From Carya illinoinensis (lineage: Eukaryota > Streptophyta > Magnoliopsida > Fagales > Juglandaceae), in NCBI RefSeq assembly GCF_018687715.1, contig NC_056759.1:34438385-34502384 (forward strand): a stretch of DNA of 64,000 bases, in the 5' to 3' direction. The notes under the pieces are model-generated. The model did not search any database and was not told where the DNA came from. It worked only from the letters and a program-made list of their open reading frames with translations. The translations under genes and the position numbers were made by a program. Shown piece after piece: positions 48,493 to 61,509 of this stretch; the first letter of the stretch is position 1, and every line of letters starts with the position of its first letter.

Positions 48493-50217
48493 ATGGCATT
48501 TGAGCAGCGTTGTTTTAGATGTGGAGTTGGTCAGTTGATCTTAAAAGAAGAGAAAAAAACGTATGGTACAGGACATTCTTGTGCTGTGTGCAAGCAGCAC
48601 GTAATGGGTCTTAATTATTACATTTGCAAGGGGTGCTACAGCTTCTTTCATAAATCATGTGGCGAACTACCCCGAGAGATGCAGCATCCGTTGCACCCGG
48701 AACATACCCTTGAAATCACTGGAAGATATTATAGGAAAAAATGCCATGGCTGCTGTGAAGAATGGATCGGCGACAACCTATATGAGTGTTCTCACTGCAA
48801 ATTTTATCTTGATCCAAAATGCGCTTTTCTCCCCCTCACCATAAAAGCTGAAAGTCATGACCATCATTTGATCCTCCTTCGAAAATCATTCCCGTTCACT
48901 TGCGATACTTGTGGGAAAGAAAGCAAGTGCATGTCCTACTTTTGTATCACCTGCTCATTCGTAGTTCACACACAATGCGCTCTCATTCCATCGACTCTCA
49001 AAGTAACAAGTCACGACCATCCTTTGAGTCTGAACCTCAAATACTCTCCTCAGCTCAACCAATCCGAGAATCAGCAAATTTGCCAGCTCTGTGTTCAAAA
49101 GGTGGACACAAAATACAAAGTTTATTATTGCTCGAGTTGTGATTTTGCTGCACATCCACGTTGTGCTGCAAAAATCGACATCAGGGATGAAACATTTGAC
49201 CCGGAACTCAAAGATGATCAACCTATTGAGACCCACCTTCATAGGCATGATGAATCGACTGACACATTAGCTCAAATTGTCGACAAGATCAACCCGGGAA
49301 ACGGAAAAGCTGAAATCGTCACAGAGATCAAACATATATGGCATGAACATCACTTAAAGCTTGGAGTTGAGTTAGAGAACAATGAAAAATGTGACGGGTG
49401 TGCACGGTATCTTTCCTCTTTGCAATATTATTGTTGTTTACAATGCAAGTTCTTTCTTCACAAATCTTGTGCTGATTTACCCAAAAAAAAATTACACCCA
49501 CTCCATAAACATCCGCTCACCCTCCAACCCCCAAACAAATTCCAGAATCCATACTATGGCCCTGAAATCTTTGAGTGTGGTGCTTGTTATAGATATTGTA
49601 ATGGTCTCGTATACAGATGCAATGGTTGCAACTTTGACCTCGATGTCCCTTGTAGTTTGATACCAACCAAATTTACCCATGAGGGTCATGAGCACCCACT
49701 TTTTCTAATTTTGAGCTCAGACAATAAAGGTCAAGGCAAATGTACCTCCTGTGGAAAATATTCTAGAAGGCGGTTGATACGTTGTGCTGATTCTGAATTT
49801 TCTATGGACATGAGATGCGCTACACGACCGCTTACCACAAAATATGGGCACTATGAGCAACCCTTCATACTCTCTTACACTGTTGAGGATCATAACTCTG
49901 ATGGCTATTACTGTGATATTTGCGGGAAAGAGCGGGATCCGAAGCATTGGTTCTACTATTGTGAAGATCTCCAATTTGCTGCTCATCCAGATTGTATTAT
50001 GGGTAAGTTGCCACATATGAAGTTTGGGCGCACTTACACATACGACGTCCACGAGCATCCTCTAACTTTTGTTAAGAGGACCACGGATCATCCTAAGTGT
50101 CAAGTTTGTGGTGGAACATACGATCCATTTATCCTTGTATGTGACAAATGTGATCATTTCGTTCTTGATCGTTTTTGTTTGTGGGACATGATGATCGAGA
50201 AGAAAAGACATATATAA
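48493..50217 (+). CDS. Cysteine/histidine-rich DC1-domain protein, 574 aa, intronless
   Basis: The whole protein is a chain of C1-like (DC1) zinc-binding units. Recurrent HPLHPEHTL-, HDHPLSL-, HEHHLKL-, HKHPLTL- and HEHPLFL-type openings are each followed by CDxCG and a C..CxF..HxxC block (for example residues 121-163, 174-224, 285-326, 337-387, 399-442, 453-501, 520-562). Two blocks have lost a zinc ligand: CADSEF (Ser434 for Cys) and CEDLQF (Leu493 for Cys). It has no signal peptide, membrane segment or other domain. Known: plant DC1 proteins are a large, fast-expanding family implicated in hormone and stress responses, with poorly defined biochemistry (lipid or metal binding proposed). Upstream lies the tandem array. 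Start: the only ATG before MAFEQRCFRCG. Confidence 0.93.
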   Translation: MAFEQRCFRCGVGQLILKEEKKTYGTGHSCAVCKQHVMGLNYYICKGCYSFFHKSCGELPREMQHPLHPEHTLEITGRYYRKKCHGCCEEWIGDNLYECSHCKFYLDPKCAFLPLTIKAESHDHHLILLRKSFPFTCDTCGKESKCMSYFCITCSFVVHTQCALIPSTLKVTSHDHPLSLNLKYSPQLNQSENQQICQLCVQKVDTKYKVYYCSSCDFAAHPRCAAKIDIRDETFDPELKDDQPIETHLHRHDESTDTLAQIVDKINPGNGKAEIVTEIKHIWHEHHLKLGVELENNEKCDGCARYLSSLQYYCCLQCKFFLHKSCADLPKKKLHPLHKHPLTLQPPNKFQNPYYGPEIFECGACYRYCNGLVYRCNGCNFDLDVPCSLIPTKFTHEGHEHPLFLILSSDNKGQGKCTSCGKYSRRRLIRCADSEFSMDMRCATRPLTTKYGHYEQPFILSYTVEDHNSDGYYCDICGKERDPKHWFYYCEDLQFAAHPDCIMGKLPHMKFGRTYTYDVHEHPLTFVKRTTDHPKCQVCGGTYDPFILVCDKCDHFVLDRFCLWDMMIEKKRHI

Positions 50218-51561
50218 TATATGGCTGCTGCGCGAGCATGCAAGCATCTAGTAGCTACGTGCAGATTGAAATTGGAAGCATGCAGGTAGCTAGCTAGCAT
50301 CTACAGTACTACTCTGTCTTGGGCGGGTGAATAAAATCCTCCATCATGAGGTTATTGATGATGATGATGATGGTGAAAGAATATTGCAATATTATGGATT
50401 TTAGACATTATAAATTGAATGGTAGGTAATGAAGATGATGATATGATGCATGGATGGTTGTAAATCAATATTATTATACATATGGTGTTGTAACGTACTA
50501 CTAGTACTGGTATTTAATTAATAAATAAATTATTGTGTTTGAAATACCTTTTTATTCATGATGATGATCTTCTTGGTCTCAGTAGTACTGATCTTGATGA
50601 TCTCATGATATATAATTATATATATATATATTATATTAATATTGAATTATGTTACTTAATTACGTATGGGTGTCCGTCCTAGTTAGTTAGTTACGTATTA
50701 GCAAATGAAAGCTTCATTGTCCTAGTTAGTTAGTTAGTTAGTTGTTGGGGGAATTCATAATGACCATGGATGGCCCGGCCGGTACATGCAGCTTCGATTA
50801 TTTCTTAATTTCACTTCTCTTCATATGCAGCCAAATGTTTCTATATTTTGATCCAACTTATATATATATATATATATATAAATATCTTGCATGTCATCAT
50901 GTGGCTTTTTTTTATTTATTTTATTTTTAAATAATGATCCAAGTAAGTTGTAATTTAGTGAAAACAAAATCATTCCTTGATTTATATAAACAGTGCTCTA
51001 TTTTGTTGATTTTTTTAAGGTGGAGCTAGAGATCAGTAGTGACATCGATCATGCCTAGCTAATATATAGATCAGGAGAGAGAAAACTTAATTTTATTATT
51101 CAAGTCTGAAAAAAATGATCTGATTGTTTTCCTAGCGATCTTGAAAAAATAAATTGTACGGCTAGTGGATTTTATTCCAAGCTATGAGAAGGAAAATCAA
51201 CGACATTTTTTATTTCATTAGAAGAAAAATTGCATCAGCTAAAAGCATAGCAAAAAACATACAAAACGTTGTGATATTCCCATATAAAAAAAAGACGCGA
51301 TTATTTTTTAGCATTGCTTGAAAATCGCACGCAAGATAATCAATAATACTGAATCTAAAAAAGTTTTTCCCATCAAAATGATACATCAACGCAAAAATAA
51401 TTATTTTGCAACGATATTTGTGGACGTTAAAGGATGAAAACTTCGACGCAAAAGATGCTCCCACAGTAGAAAAATATCCTCTTAGCGACCAGAGTCTAAT
51501 ATTATAAAGTGAACTAGGGTTGTAAACGAGCCGAGTTCGAGCGAGCATGGGGTGTGCGAGT

Positions 51562-52860
51562 GATATCCTCTCTAATTTTTTGACTGAATTGGATGGTCTA
51601 ATATAAAGAGTGATAGATACAATATTAAATGTTTGTGCGAGTCCACGCTGCTCAAAAATCCTATATGCAAGAAAACAGAGTTAGGCACTTCTTGTAGCAA
51701 ATGCATAAGTTTGATTTACTGAAAAACTTTGCACTCATCTGTTAGTTCATTTTCAGCTTAAAAACCTTTATCACTTAATTTATTTGTCAGTATCACCTGG
51801 AATGACATAGTTAGGCACGTTTATACCCAAAAAAATCAAATGGAAACAATATTTATACTAATAACATTAGAATTGAGTCTGCACCACAATTGTCCTCAGA
51901 CCTTCCAACTACTTGAGTGAGGTTTAAAAATCAAGGGCTTGTTATTTTGTTACCAATTAATTGATCTGTTTGACAAAACTAATGAAAATATTTAAGAAAT
52001 GAGTGAGAGGCTTGACAAAGGAGGATGGATTGGATTCAGGGAATCAGGCTAAGGGAAAATTGCTCAGAAAATAACAATCAGGAAGACTCCAATAGTGTTA
52101 GAAGTTGCACCTGATTGATAAGAAATTAGAATACTGACATCACTTGTATATACAATACATATATACATATTTGCTTTATGAACAGATATTATATTTATGT
52201 TTCTTGATTAAAGACTCCGTCTTGAATCATTTGCATCCATACATTAATATATAAGAATGCCCCTAACTACACACTTTATCCTGATCTATTCTTCAATCCA
52301 CCATCATGACCCTGGTTTGCACCAACACACTTTAAGCTTCTTTAGGACTGTTTTCTTTATTTCTCCATTCCTTCTTTCTTCTTGAAATAGAGAAATGGAA
52401 ATTGTGTACTTAATAACTGCTTTCTCTTTCTCTTGATCTTTGAGTTGCAAGTTTGCAAGCAATAATGCTGACCATCCTAAAATTTCCCTGTTACTCATTT
52501 TGAGACAAGCCAACAAGTATCACTCTCAAGTTATATAGTGCATAATCATGTTAGAGGTACTCCCAAGTTTTGTTTCAATAGCTTTAAAACTTATGTGCTA
52601 CCAATCAAAAAGTTTATAAAAAAAAGAAAAGAAAAAGAAAGGATAATAAGTCAATATACATTGATAATGTACCATTAATCATATAAAGTTTTTTTTTTTT
52701 TTTTTTTTTCAATGGTAAGTTATGTAATGAGTTTAACATTTTTCTATCATGCAAGTCATTGGTCCAAATATGGAATCCAATGGTTATAGTTCAAAATCTT
52801 TGAAAAGAGAAGCACAAGTGTCCCAAAGATTCTATAAATTAAACTACAAATTGACATGAA
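51562..52860 (+). repeat. 1.3-kb duplicated segment, copy B
   Basis: Same orientation as 36948-38225; starts GATATCCTCTCTAATTTTTT and ends near TCTATAAATTAAACTAC. Differences include substitutions, a longer T-run at 52688-52709 and a short insertion at 52150. The two copies bracket the tandem array, the hAT insertion and the DC1 gene. Confidence 0.9.
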
Positions 52861-53317
52861 TTTATATGATATGGTAGATTTACTTTACAATATAATATAT
52901 CACATCAAGGTACATCAGTTTAAGATACATCAAGGTACAATATAATAAATACGAGATCGACATAAAAAAAAAGTTTTAAATACTGAACTTAACTTTTTTT
53001 CAAAACGACTACATAGTACTTGCACACTCAATAACTATATATAGCATTACTCTTAAAAATACATAAACTAAAAGCGACCCACCATAAACTATAGCATGAC
53101 ACAGAACCTTTTGTAAATCAGATGTCTAATTTAATTGTTATGATTGCCTTTTGAAAACTGTAGGTGGTACATGTTCATGGTCACCTCCATGAAGAATAAG
53201 AACAAAAACGATAAGATTCTCCGTGATATCAAAGATTGGAATGTCAAGGGTCACTCAAGTGGCCAAGAGAATATAAACCCAAAAATGAGCTTTTATTGAT
53301 ATTGAATAAAGATTGTG

Positions 53318-53535
53318 ATCAAGGGTTTGTTTGGATTAAGAGATACTCTTAACTCAATCTATTTCATTTAATCATTATAATTTTATCAAATTCTCACATA
53401 AAATATAATAAATAATTTAAATTTTTCAAATTTTAAATTAAAAATAATATTAAAAATAATATTCTAATAATATTTTATTCAACTTTTATCTCATTTTATC
53501 TCATCTCATCTCAACTCACTATCTAAATCTCCAGT
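53318..53535. mobile_element. Dispersed AT-rich MITE, copy 4 (inverted)
   Basis: Starts GTTTGTTTGGATTAAGAGAT. The inside is the reverse complement of copies 1-3 (AAATTTTTCAAATTTTAAATT, AATAATATTCTAATAATAT), and the right part is TCATCTCATCTCAACTCAC. Confidence 0.6.
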
Positions 53536-54649
53536 GAGAAGTTGGCGTTGTTTTGGGAGTGATCATAGTTTTGGATCATATTCCCTTCCCTTCGGAGATT
53601 TAAGAAAGGGAATGAAGAGAAGCGGCGTTGATATGCATGCAGGAACCATCAAATGCAGATTTTTATATGTTAAATTACCCACGCGACCCTGAATAAACCC
53701 ATTTTGAAGAGCCAAAAATCAGCTTGCAGAAAACAAGGTGGGAGATACTTGTAATTTGGCTACAAGTGGAGCTTGGCGCCCAAGTATTATCCTCTAATAA
53801 ATAAATAAATAAATAATAAGAAATAATGATAGCAACACAACCTTTTACAATTTTTTTTTATAATTATATTTTAAATGAAAAATATTTTTATAAAATATCA
53901 TATTCTTGCAACTTCATTTTAAAACAACTCTATTTTACAAAAACCCCTTCCATCTAAAACAGAGAGAAATAGGGTTATTTGCAACTGTACACACTTGTTT
54001 TTAATCTAGACTTCTTTACTTGTATCAGTATTTAAAAACGTTATTTTTATGTCCATTTGGGCTTATTTTGCACAAATCTTTGAAATTTCAAGCTGCTTTT
54101 TTTAACCAATCTTTTCCTTTGCTCAGATGGCTACATATTTTCTTCTTTGGGAATTGTTGTTGGCCTGAAATTCTGCATGCATGATGATATTGAATAATGA
54201 GAGAGATGCTTTTCAAAAGCGAAAATATAAAGAAGACCCATGAAACTTTGTGAGTTTCTCAGAAAGAACACAAAAACTAGGACCAAACACCAGCTAATCT
54301 TTCAGGGGCATAATGAGTTCTTTGAACGCAAACTTCTAAAAAAGTTTATATAATTCCCTTCACACATACATAAGAAAGTAAAGGATGTCAGGTTCCCTAC
54401 AAGCACCAAACGTTTACAACCCAAGAGATCAAGCTCACAATTATAAGGCAAGGCTTAATACGTGGGGACATCATTCATCAAAAAGTCATGGGGTTCCAAG
54501 CCATTTCCATTGGTTCACGATTTTCAATCGATATCATAACGATATAATTTTTCCTGATTTACTCGACAGCATTATTAGGAATCTGTCTTATAATTAGTAG
54601 TTTTATGACTGCTTTGAATGGTCAAAATATATATTCCACATACTCCAAC

Positions 54650-57600
54650 TGTGACGTCCCCAAATTCTATTTGGGATCGGACGGACATTTGAAGCGTCAA
54701 GACATGCAATACAAGGTTACCTGCCTCCGTTCATGACATATAAGATGCAATGTTCCTAACATGCATCTAACATTATGCAATATTCGTAGCGGATAATTTT
54801 TTTCTTTAGCAATAATATGCACCAAATTGAAAATATCCCAAATGCTTAAAATATACTCCATACATAAAAACCTATTGAACAACTAAAATCACAACACTAG
54901 TCCAAAATAGTCATGATCCAAAAGTACTGGAGATGCAACTCCATCGTACAAGTAGTAATTTAACTACTATATTAACATTAACGACGCACCGTCGTTCAAT
55001 CGATTGTGTCTAGTTGGTCAGCTCCTGATCCTCCTTCAAGTCCTATAACAAGATCTACCATTCGAGGGGAATGGTAGTTGGGACTACCACAGTGAGATTT
55101 GATTTCAAATCTCAGCAAGTTAACAAAAAAACTTCCACACATGCTAATGATGCATGGATGACAGTAAAAGCATAAATGTATAATCAAATTCATAAATAAT
55201 TAAAGCATAACTTAGCGTACAACATAACATAATTGACATAACTTAAATTGAAACATGAACTGAACTTGACTTGACACGAACTTGATCTGAAACTTGACTT
55301 AGTATGAACTTACTCTGAAACTTGAATTAACATGAAAAATACATACTCCACAGTTGTTGTGGCCCAATGTATTCTACGTGTAAATACATACTCCACAGTT
55401 GTTGTGGCCCCATGTATTCTACGCAAACTTGACTTAACATGAAAAATACATACTCCACAGTTGTTGTGGCCCCATGTATTCTACGTGTAAATACATACTC
55501 CACAGTTGTTGTGACCTCATGTATTCTACACATCACAATGCTGTTAAATACATACTTCATAGTTGTTGTGGCCCCATGTATTCTACACAAACTGAATGTA
55601 CTCAAGATGAAACGTGACTAGAAAACTAAAGGACTGGAGCCCTGACGTAACATAATGTGATTTGAACATAACTTGAAATACATGACCAACTTGAGATAGA
55701 AACATTTCGTAACATGGCATAACATATAATAGACAACATATTTAACATGACATACTTGTAATGTACAGTAATACATGACAGAATATATTATGTAACAGAT
55801 AAAAATTGATGACAGAATAAATTCTGTATAATAGATAATTACGTGATAACTTGGCATGGCATGACATATATGATAACATACATACATACACTATAGTTCC
55901 TTTACTTAACACACATACACAGTAGACTGCTAGTAAGTTAAAAGCTAACTTACCTCGATCTCCGCGTTTCTTATAAAACTTCAAGTGCTATCACGAGGAA
56001 CTGTAATTAGTGATTCTAAAAGTTAGAACTAAATCACTAATAATTTGAAATATGGAAAATACTAACTTAAAGAGTAAAATTTTCATTTTACTCTCTACAT
56101 GTGGGAAAATGACCGTTTTACCCATAACTTAAGGATTTTGCATACTAACTCCAAAAGTTTCCAAAATTTACATTCCTCATGTAAATTTTGTCCTAAACTT
56201 AAATATCAACTCAGAAAAATTTAAAACAAAACACAACTATGAAAAACACACTATGGCCGAAACATCCATAGGCCATTTCCCTTGATTTTTTTTTTTGTTG
56301 CAATTCTTTTCAACTTCAAAACTCATGCTTAAACCAAAATTTTACAACAAACATCTTCCAATCCTAAGTTCAAAACCATACTTAAAACATCCATTTAGAA
56401 AAAGCTAATAATCAACACCAAACTTTTTTGTAAAAAGATCCAAGCACTTGAATCACAAGTTTTGACCTTAAATCAAAACATCTCCAAGAGTTTCAAAAAT
56501 CAAATCTTACTTCTAACATATTCATAATATCATCCTAACATCAACCATGCTTTAAATCATCAAACCAAAGTCACCAAAATCACAAAATAACATTTGGAGT
56601 TTTTGGTTTTACACTTAGTCCAAAAACAGAAACTTTTTCCTCAACTAGTTTTGATAAATCTCTTGATCTATGACTTATAAATATATGATCTTCAAACCAA
56701 ACCATCACATGGTTTAAAAAGATGTCTTAAAACATCTTTAGGCTTCTAATTCAAAATCACATGATTAGAAATTAACCAAAACATAAATTTAGCCAAGAAT
56801 ATCCACACTTTGGCTTATTTGAATATCTCTTTGCATAAAATTTCATATATTTGAAACTAACATCAAATATCTTCAAAATAATAATATAACATGTATATAA
56901 GATACTTAGGATTTTCCAATAAAATTATTAAAGTCATTAGAATAGGTTTAGACCACCAAAGAGTTAAACTTTCTCAAAACAGAAACTGTTTTTCTTCTTC
57001 CAGTTTCTAAGTTTCTAAATCTAAGAAAATCTTTCATCAAAACCTTTAATCATGCAAAAATCCTCAACCAATAGTCACATATACATGTTAACAATACTCC
57101 ATAAAAATTTCGGACCAATATCTATCCATTAGCTTGGTCAAAAACTCCAAACTATAACATATTCTCCAGTTTATCTCCCAGAATGACCTTTCTATAGTTT
57201 ACACAATATTTGACTGACCAAATGATCTTCAAATGGGGCAAATAAGATATCCATGTAAACTAGACTAAAAAATGAACAACTTATATGAAGAGACTTTATG
57301 ATAAAACACTTACAACAACTTCGAAATGGGCGTGCAAAAGATCTCCTAAAATCTGTCCGAGAGAGAGTGTTTGATAATCTTTTATTAGAAGGTGTAATTG
57401 AAGATAAGTTCATGGGTGTTGGCTGGACACATTTATGGACGAGATAAGGGAGGTGATAAGGCTGGAGTTGAGAGTTGAGTGTGGTTTTCTCCTACCCAAA
57501 ATATCTATAAAAGATTATCTCATAATATTCTATCCAATAATATCTACAAAAATCAACTTAAGATATTTTTATCTAATAATATCTATAAAAATCAACTCAA

Positions 57601-57954
57601 AATATTTTTACCCAATAATATTCACGAAAATTACCTCAAGATATTTCTTTTTATCTAATAATATCTACAGTTTTGAACAGACGTTTTGTCTGAAAATATG
57701 AAAAAAAGTTATTGCGCCATAAGACTTTAAATAACCCTCCGAGTCTAATGGCACAAATCATAATACATTTTGACACTTCTAACTATCTCCAATAATCAAA
57801 AATACACTTCTGATACCATAATAAATAATAACACTAACTATGTAGTTAGACAAAAACCTATACGATTAATGGATTCGTGAAAACTTATGGGGTTTTCACG
57901 AGATTCCTAAAGTTCATAGAAATTTCACAATTGAATTTCTAGCGGGCTGTTACA
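54650..57954 (-). repeat. 3' LTR of the gypsy element (3305 bp)
   Basis: Starts at 57954 with TGTAACAGCCCGCTAG and ends at 54650 with GGGGACGTCACA. The 54650-55930 part matches 62858-64000. Over the first ~360 aligned bases I count about 14 substitutions. It holds a 44-bp minisatellite at 55337-55590. Short open frames inside are not genes. Confidence 0.92.
55337..55590. repeat. 44-bp minisatellite in the 3' LTR, 5 copies
   Basis: Copies of AAATACATACTCCACAGTTG... with a small palindrome CCACAGTTGTTGTGG, separated by short variable spacers. The other LTR has four copies. Confidence 0.85.
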
Positions 57955-57975
57955 ATCTCCCCTCCTAAAAAAAAG
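57955..57975 (-). other. Polypurine tract
   Basis: On the minus strand TTTTTTTTAGGAGGGGAGAT directly precedes the TG of the 3' LTR. Confidence 0.85.
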
Positions 57976-58150
57976 ATTTCGTCCTCGAAAACGAAGTAAG
58001 TAAGAAATAACAATTCAAAAGTTAAGGAAACACATATACTTTTTTGATATTCGAATAACAAAGTACAACGTCTGATATTGTCAGTCCCGTACAAGTGAAC
58101 CACAAAGTATCAATCAAGCAAAAGCCCAAAACAACTTTGCAAGACTGAAT

Positions 58151-61100
58151 TTAGATGTCAAACAACTGGGGGTACTTGGCTCGCATATCAACTTCCTTCT
58201 CCCAAGTTGCCTCTTGAATATTATGATTTTGCCAAAGTACTTTGACCAATGGGATCTTACGGTTCCGCAACTCTTTATCTTTCCAGTCAAGAATTTGCAT
58301 TGGCTTCTCTTCATAGGTCAAGTTGGGTTGTAAAGGTATGCTATCGGGATCCACTATCATTGGTGTCTGATTCCCAAAACTCTTCTTCAAAGAAGACACG
58401 TGGAAAACATTATGAATTCCATGGAACTCAGTTGGCAATTCCAAACGATATGCAACTACTCCCACTTTCTCCACTATCTCATAGGGTCCCACATATCTTG
58501 GACTTAACTTGTTTTTCACTCCGAAACGACTTACTCCTCTCATAGGAGATACCTTCACATAGACCCAATCTCCAACTTTAAAATCTATGCTCCTCCTTCG
58601 ATTATCAGCGTAGCTCTTCTGTCGACTCTGTGCTGTTTTCATCCTTTTCTTTAATCAAGTGTACTTGGTCCTTAATCTCTTGTAAGACTTCTGGTCCAAC
58701 TACTTTGCTTTCCCCTACTTCATCCCAATACAGAGGTGATCTACACTTTCTACCATACAAGGCTTCATATAGTGCCATTTGAATAGTGGCCTGGAAACTA
58801 TTGTTATAAGCAAATTCTACCAAAGGTAATTGTTTCTCCCAATTCCCTTCGTAATCCAAAACACAGGCTCTTAGCATATCTTCCAAAGTTTGAATCGTCC
58901 TTTCTGTCTGTCCATCTGTTTGTGGGTGGTATGCACTACTAAATCTCAGACTAAAGCCCATCGATTCTTGTAAACTTTTCCAGAAGTGTGATGTAAAACG
59001 AGGGTCTCTATCTGATACGATCGTCTTAGGCACTCCATGCAATCTGACAATCTCTGCTATATAAATTCTCGTCAATCTTTCTAGAGAATCTGTATTCTTA
59101 ATGGGTATGAAGTGAGCACTTTTTGTTAGACGATCAACTATTACCCAGATAGTATTATTTCCGGCTGAGGTCCTTGGAAAGCCTACTATAAAATCCATGG
59201 AAATATCCTCCCATTTCCATTCTGGGATTGGCAATGACTGCAATTTACCGGCTGGCTTTTGGTGCTCTGCTTTTACTAATCTACAGACAGAACATTTGTT
59301 CACAAATTCTGCTACATCCTTCTTCATTCCTTCCCACCAAAAAGACTGTTTCAAATCCTGATACATTTTTGTACTACCAGGATGAGCAGTGTAAGGTGTG
59401 TTATGAGCTTCCTTTAGTACTTTTTCCTTTAACTCTTCATCTGCTGGAATGACTCTTCGGTCCTTGTAATACAGAGTCCCATCCTCTCTGAGGCTAAAGT
59501 CCACTGGTCCTTTTGACTTTTCGATCTTTTTTACAACTTCCGCAAGTTTATTGTCCTTCTTTTGACGGTCTTTCAGTTCTTCCCAATCCAATGGAATGAA
59601 TTCTTGGATTGTAGTCAACATGGTTTCCTGACTACGGTTTCTAATCAACAGTTTTCTCATACTACATAAGAGGGAATTTACTTCTGATGAAGGAACTGAT
59701 GAAGCTTCTTGTCTGCTCTTGCGGCTTAAAGCATCAGCTACCACGTTGGTCTTTCCAGGATGATACTTGATGTCGCACTGATAGTTGCTGATTAATTCCA
59801 GCCATCTTCTTTGCCTCATATTAAGATTCTTCTGCTCAAACAGGTATTTTAGGCTTTTGTGATCTGTGAAGACTTCACACTTCTCGCCATACAAATAATG
59901 TCTCCAAATCTTAAGAGCAAAAACTACTGCAGCTAATTCCAAATCATGAGTAGGATAATTCTGTTCATGATTCTTCAGTTATCGTGAAGCATAAGCAACC
60001 ACTTTCCCTTCTTGCATTAGCACACATCCGAGTCCTGCCTTAGATGCATCGCTATATACCACAAAAGATTTAAGAGGTTCCGGCAGTGTAAGTACCGGTG
60101 CGGTGGTATGTCTTTTCTTCAACTCAAGAAAACTTGTTTCGCACTTATCATTCCAAGTAAATTTCACATTTTTCGTAGTCAGGGCGGTGAGTGGTCCAGA
60201 CAAACGGGAGAATCCTTCAACAAATCTCCTATAGTAACCAGCCAGTCCTAAGAAACTTCGGATCTCATGCACACTGGTCGTTCTCTGCCAGTTCGTTACG
60301 GCTTCAATCTTGGTCGGGTCTACTGCTACTCCTCTACTAGAGATCACATGACCTAGAAATTTTACTTCTTCCAGCCAGAACTCACACTTACTAAGTTTGG
60401 CATAAAGTTTCTGATCCTTAAGTATAGTTAAAGTCATGCTTAGATGATGTCTGTATTCCTCCTTGTTCTTAGAGTAGATTAAGATGTCATCAATGAATAC
60501 GACAACAAAATTATCCAAATAAGGTCTGAATATTTTGTTCATCATGTCCATGAATGCGGCTGGAGTATTGGTTAACCCAAAAGGCATCACTAAAAACTCG
60601 AAGTGGCCATACCTTGTCCTAAAGGCAGTTTTCAGCACATCTTGATCCTTGACTTTTAGCTGATGATACCCGGATCTCAGGTCAATCTTTGAAAACACTG
60701 CTGCTCCTTGCAATTGATCCAACAAATCATCGATTTTGGGTAATGGGTATCTATTCTTAATCGTCACCTTATTCAACCATCTTTTTTCTTCACAAATAAC
60801 ACAGGTGCTCCCCACGGCGAAGAACTAGGGCGGATAAAACCCTTCTCCAAAAGTTCTTCCAATTGTAGCTTGAGCTCCTTCAACTCGGTAGGGGCCATAC
60901 GATATGGCGCCTTGTGAGTCGGAGTTGTTGCCGGCTCCAACTCTATTTGGAATTCTACTTCTCTATCTGGTGGTAAACCAGGTAACTCATCAATGAAAAC
61001 TTCAGGAAAGTCTTCAACCACAGGTATCCCTTGGATTCCTATAGTTTTGGCTGTCTCCTCTACAGTTATCAATAGAAATGCTGAGGCTCCATCATCGATA

Positions 61101-61509
61101 CACTTCCTAGCTTGCAACGCCGAGATCAAAGGTGGGGTGACCTTAACTGATGTTCCTGCGTAACTCATCCTGTCTTCAGTTGGAGGTTCAAACACAACCT
61201 CTCGTTTCTGACAGTCTATCTTAGCGTAGTGCTTGAAAAGCCAATCCATCTCCAAAATCAGGTCGAATTCCATCTGACCAAATACTAACAAGTTAGCCTT
61301 CAGTGTCCTTCCTTCTAGCTCTAATGGACAATCATTAACTAAACGGGTACAAGATACTGTATTCCCATCGGGAATTAATACTACAACCCGTCGTGGTAAT
61401 AGTTCAGTCTGCAAACTACAAATTCGTGCAAACGCTGCAGACACAAAGGACTGCGACGCACCTGAATCGAATAGTGCACAAGCCGAGAACCTAAACAAAT
61501 TAACCCTTC
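58151..61509 (-). pseudogene. Gypsy pol (protease, RT, RNase H, integrase, chromodomain-like), broken
   Basis: Protease LFDSGASQSFVS and LLVFGQMEFDLI (61498 on); RT start [20 protein letters not shown]. At about 60775 a deletion removes the CIDYR-type motif and changes frame. RT continues (59979-60815) with [37 protein letters not shown] and the catalytic FIDD, then the RNase H start [19 protein letters not shown] at 59979-59981 interrupts. RNase H/integrase (58605-59942) has the HHCC zinc site, [16 protein letters not shown] and [12 protein letters not shown]. An extra A near 58645 shifts frame again into the C-terminal part (58151-58642), with HNVFHVSSLKK and a chromodomain-like tail. Confidence 0.9.

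Larger units (their letters stand above)
50218..54649. other. DC1 downstream region, duplication copy B and spacer to the gypsy element
   Basis: 50218-51100 is probably 3' UTR and AT-rich flank with a TA tract (50862-50881). 51180-51560 has sequence with GCGCAAA/TTTGCGAC-like motifs and ends AGGGTTGTAAACGAGCCGAG, probably transposon remnants. 51562-52860 is copy B of the duplication, 53318-53535 a MITE. No protein gene was recognised to 54649. Confidence 0.5.

Noticed and set aside
36948..52860. The paired 1.3-kb segments as LTRs of one large element
   Set aside because: They lack TG...CA ends, a primer site and a polypurine tract, and the DNA between them holds a host gene and a tandem array rather than retroelement genes.
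55327..55621. Open frames on both strands across the LTR minisatellite
   Set aside because: They are translations of the 44-bp repeat and change with copy number between the two LTRs.
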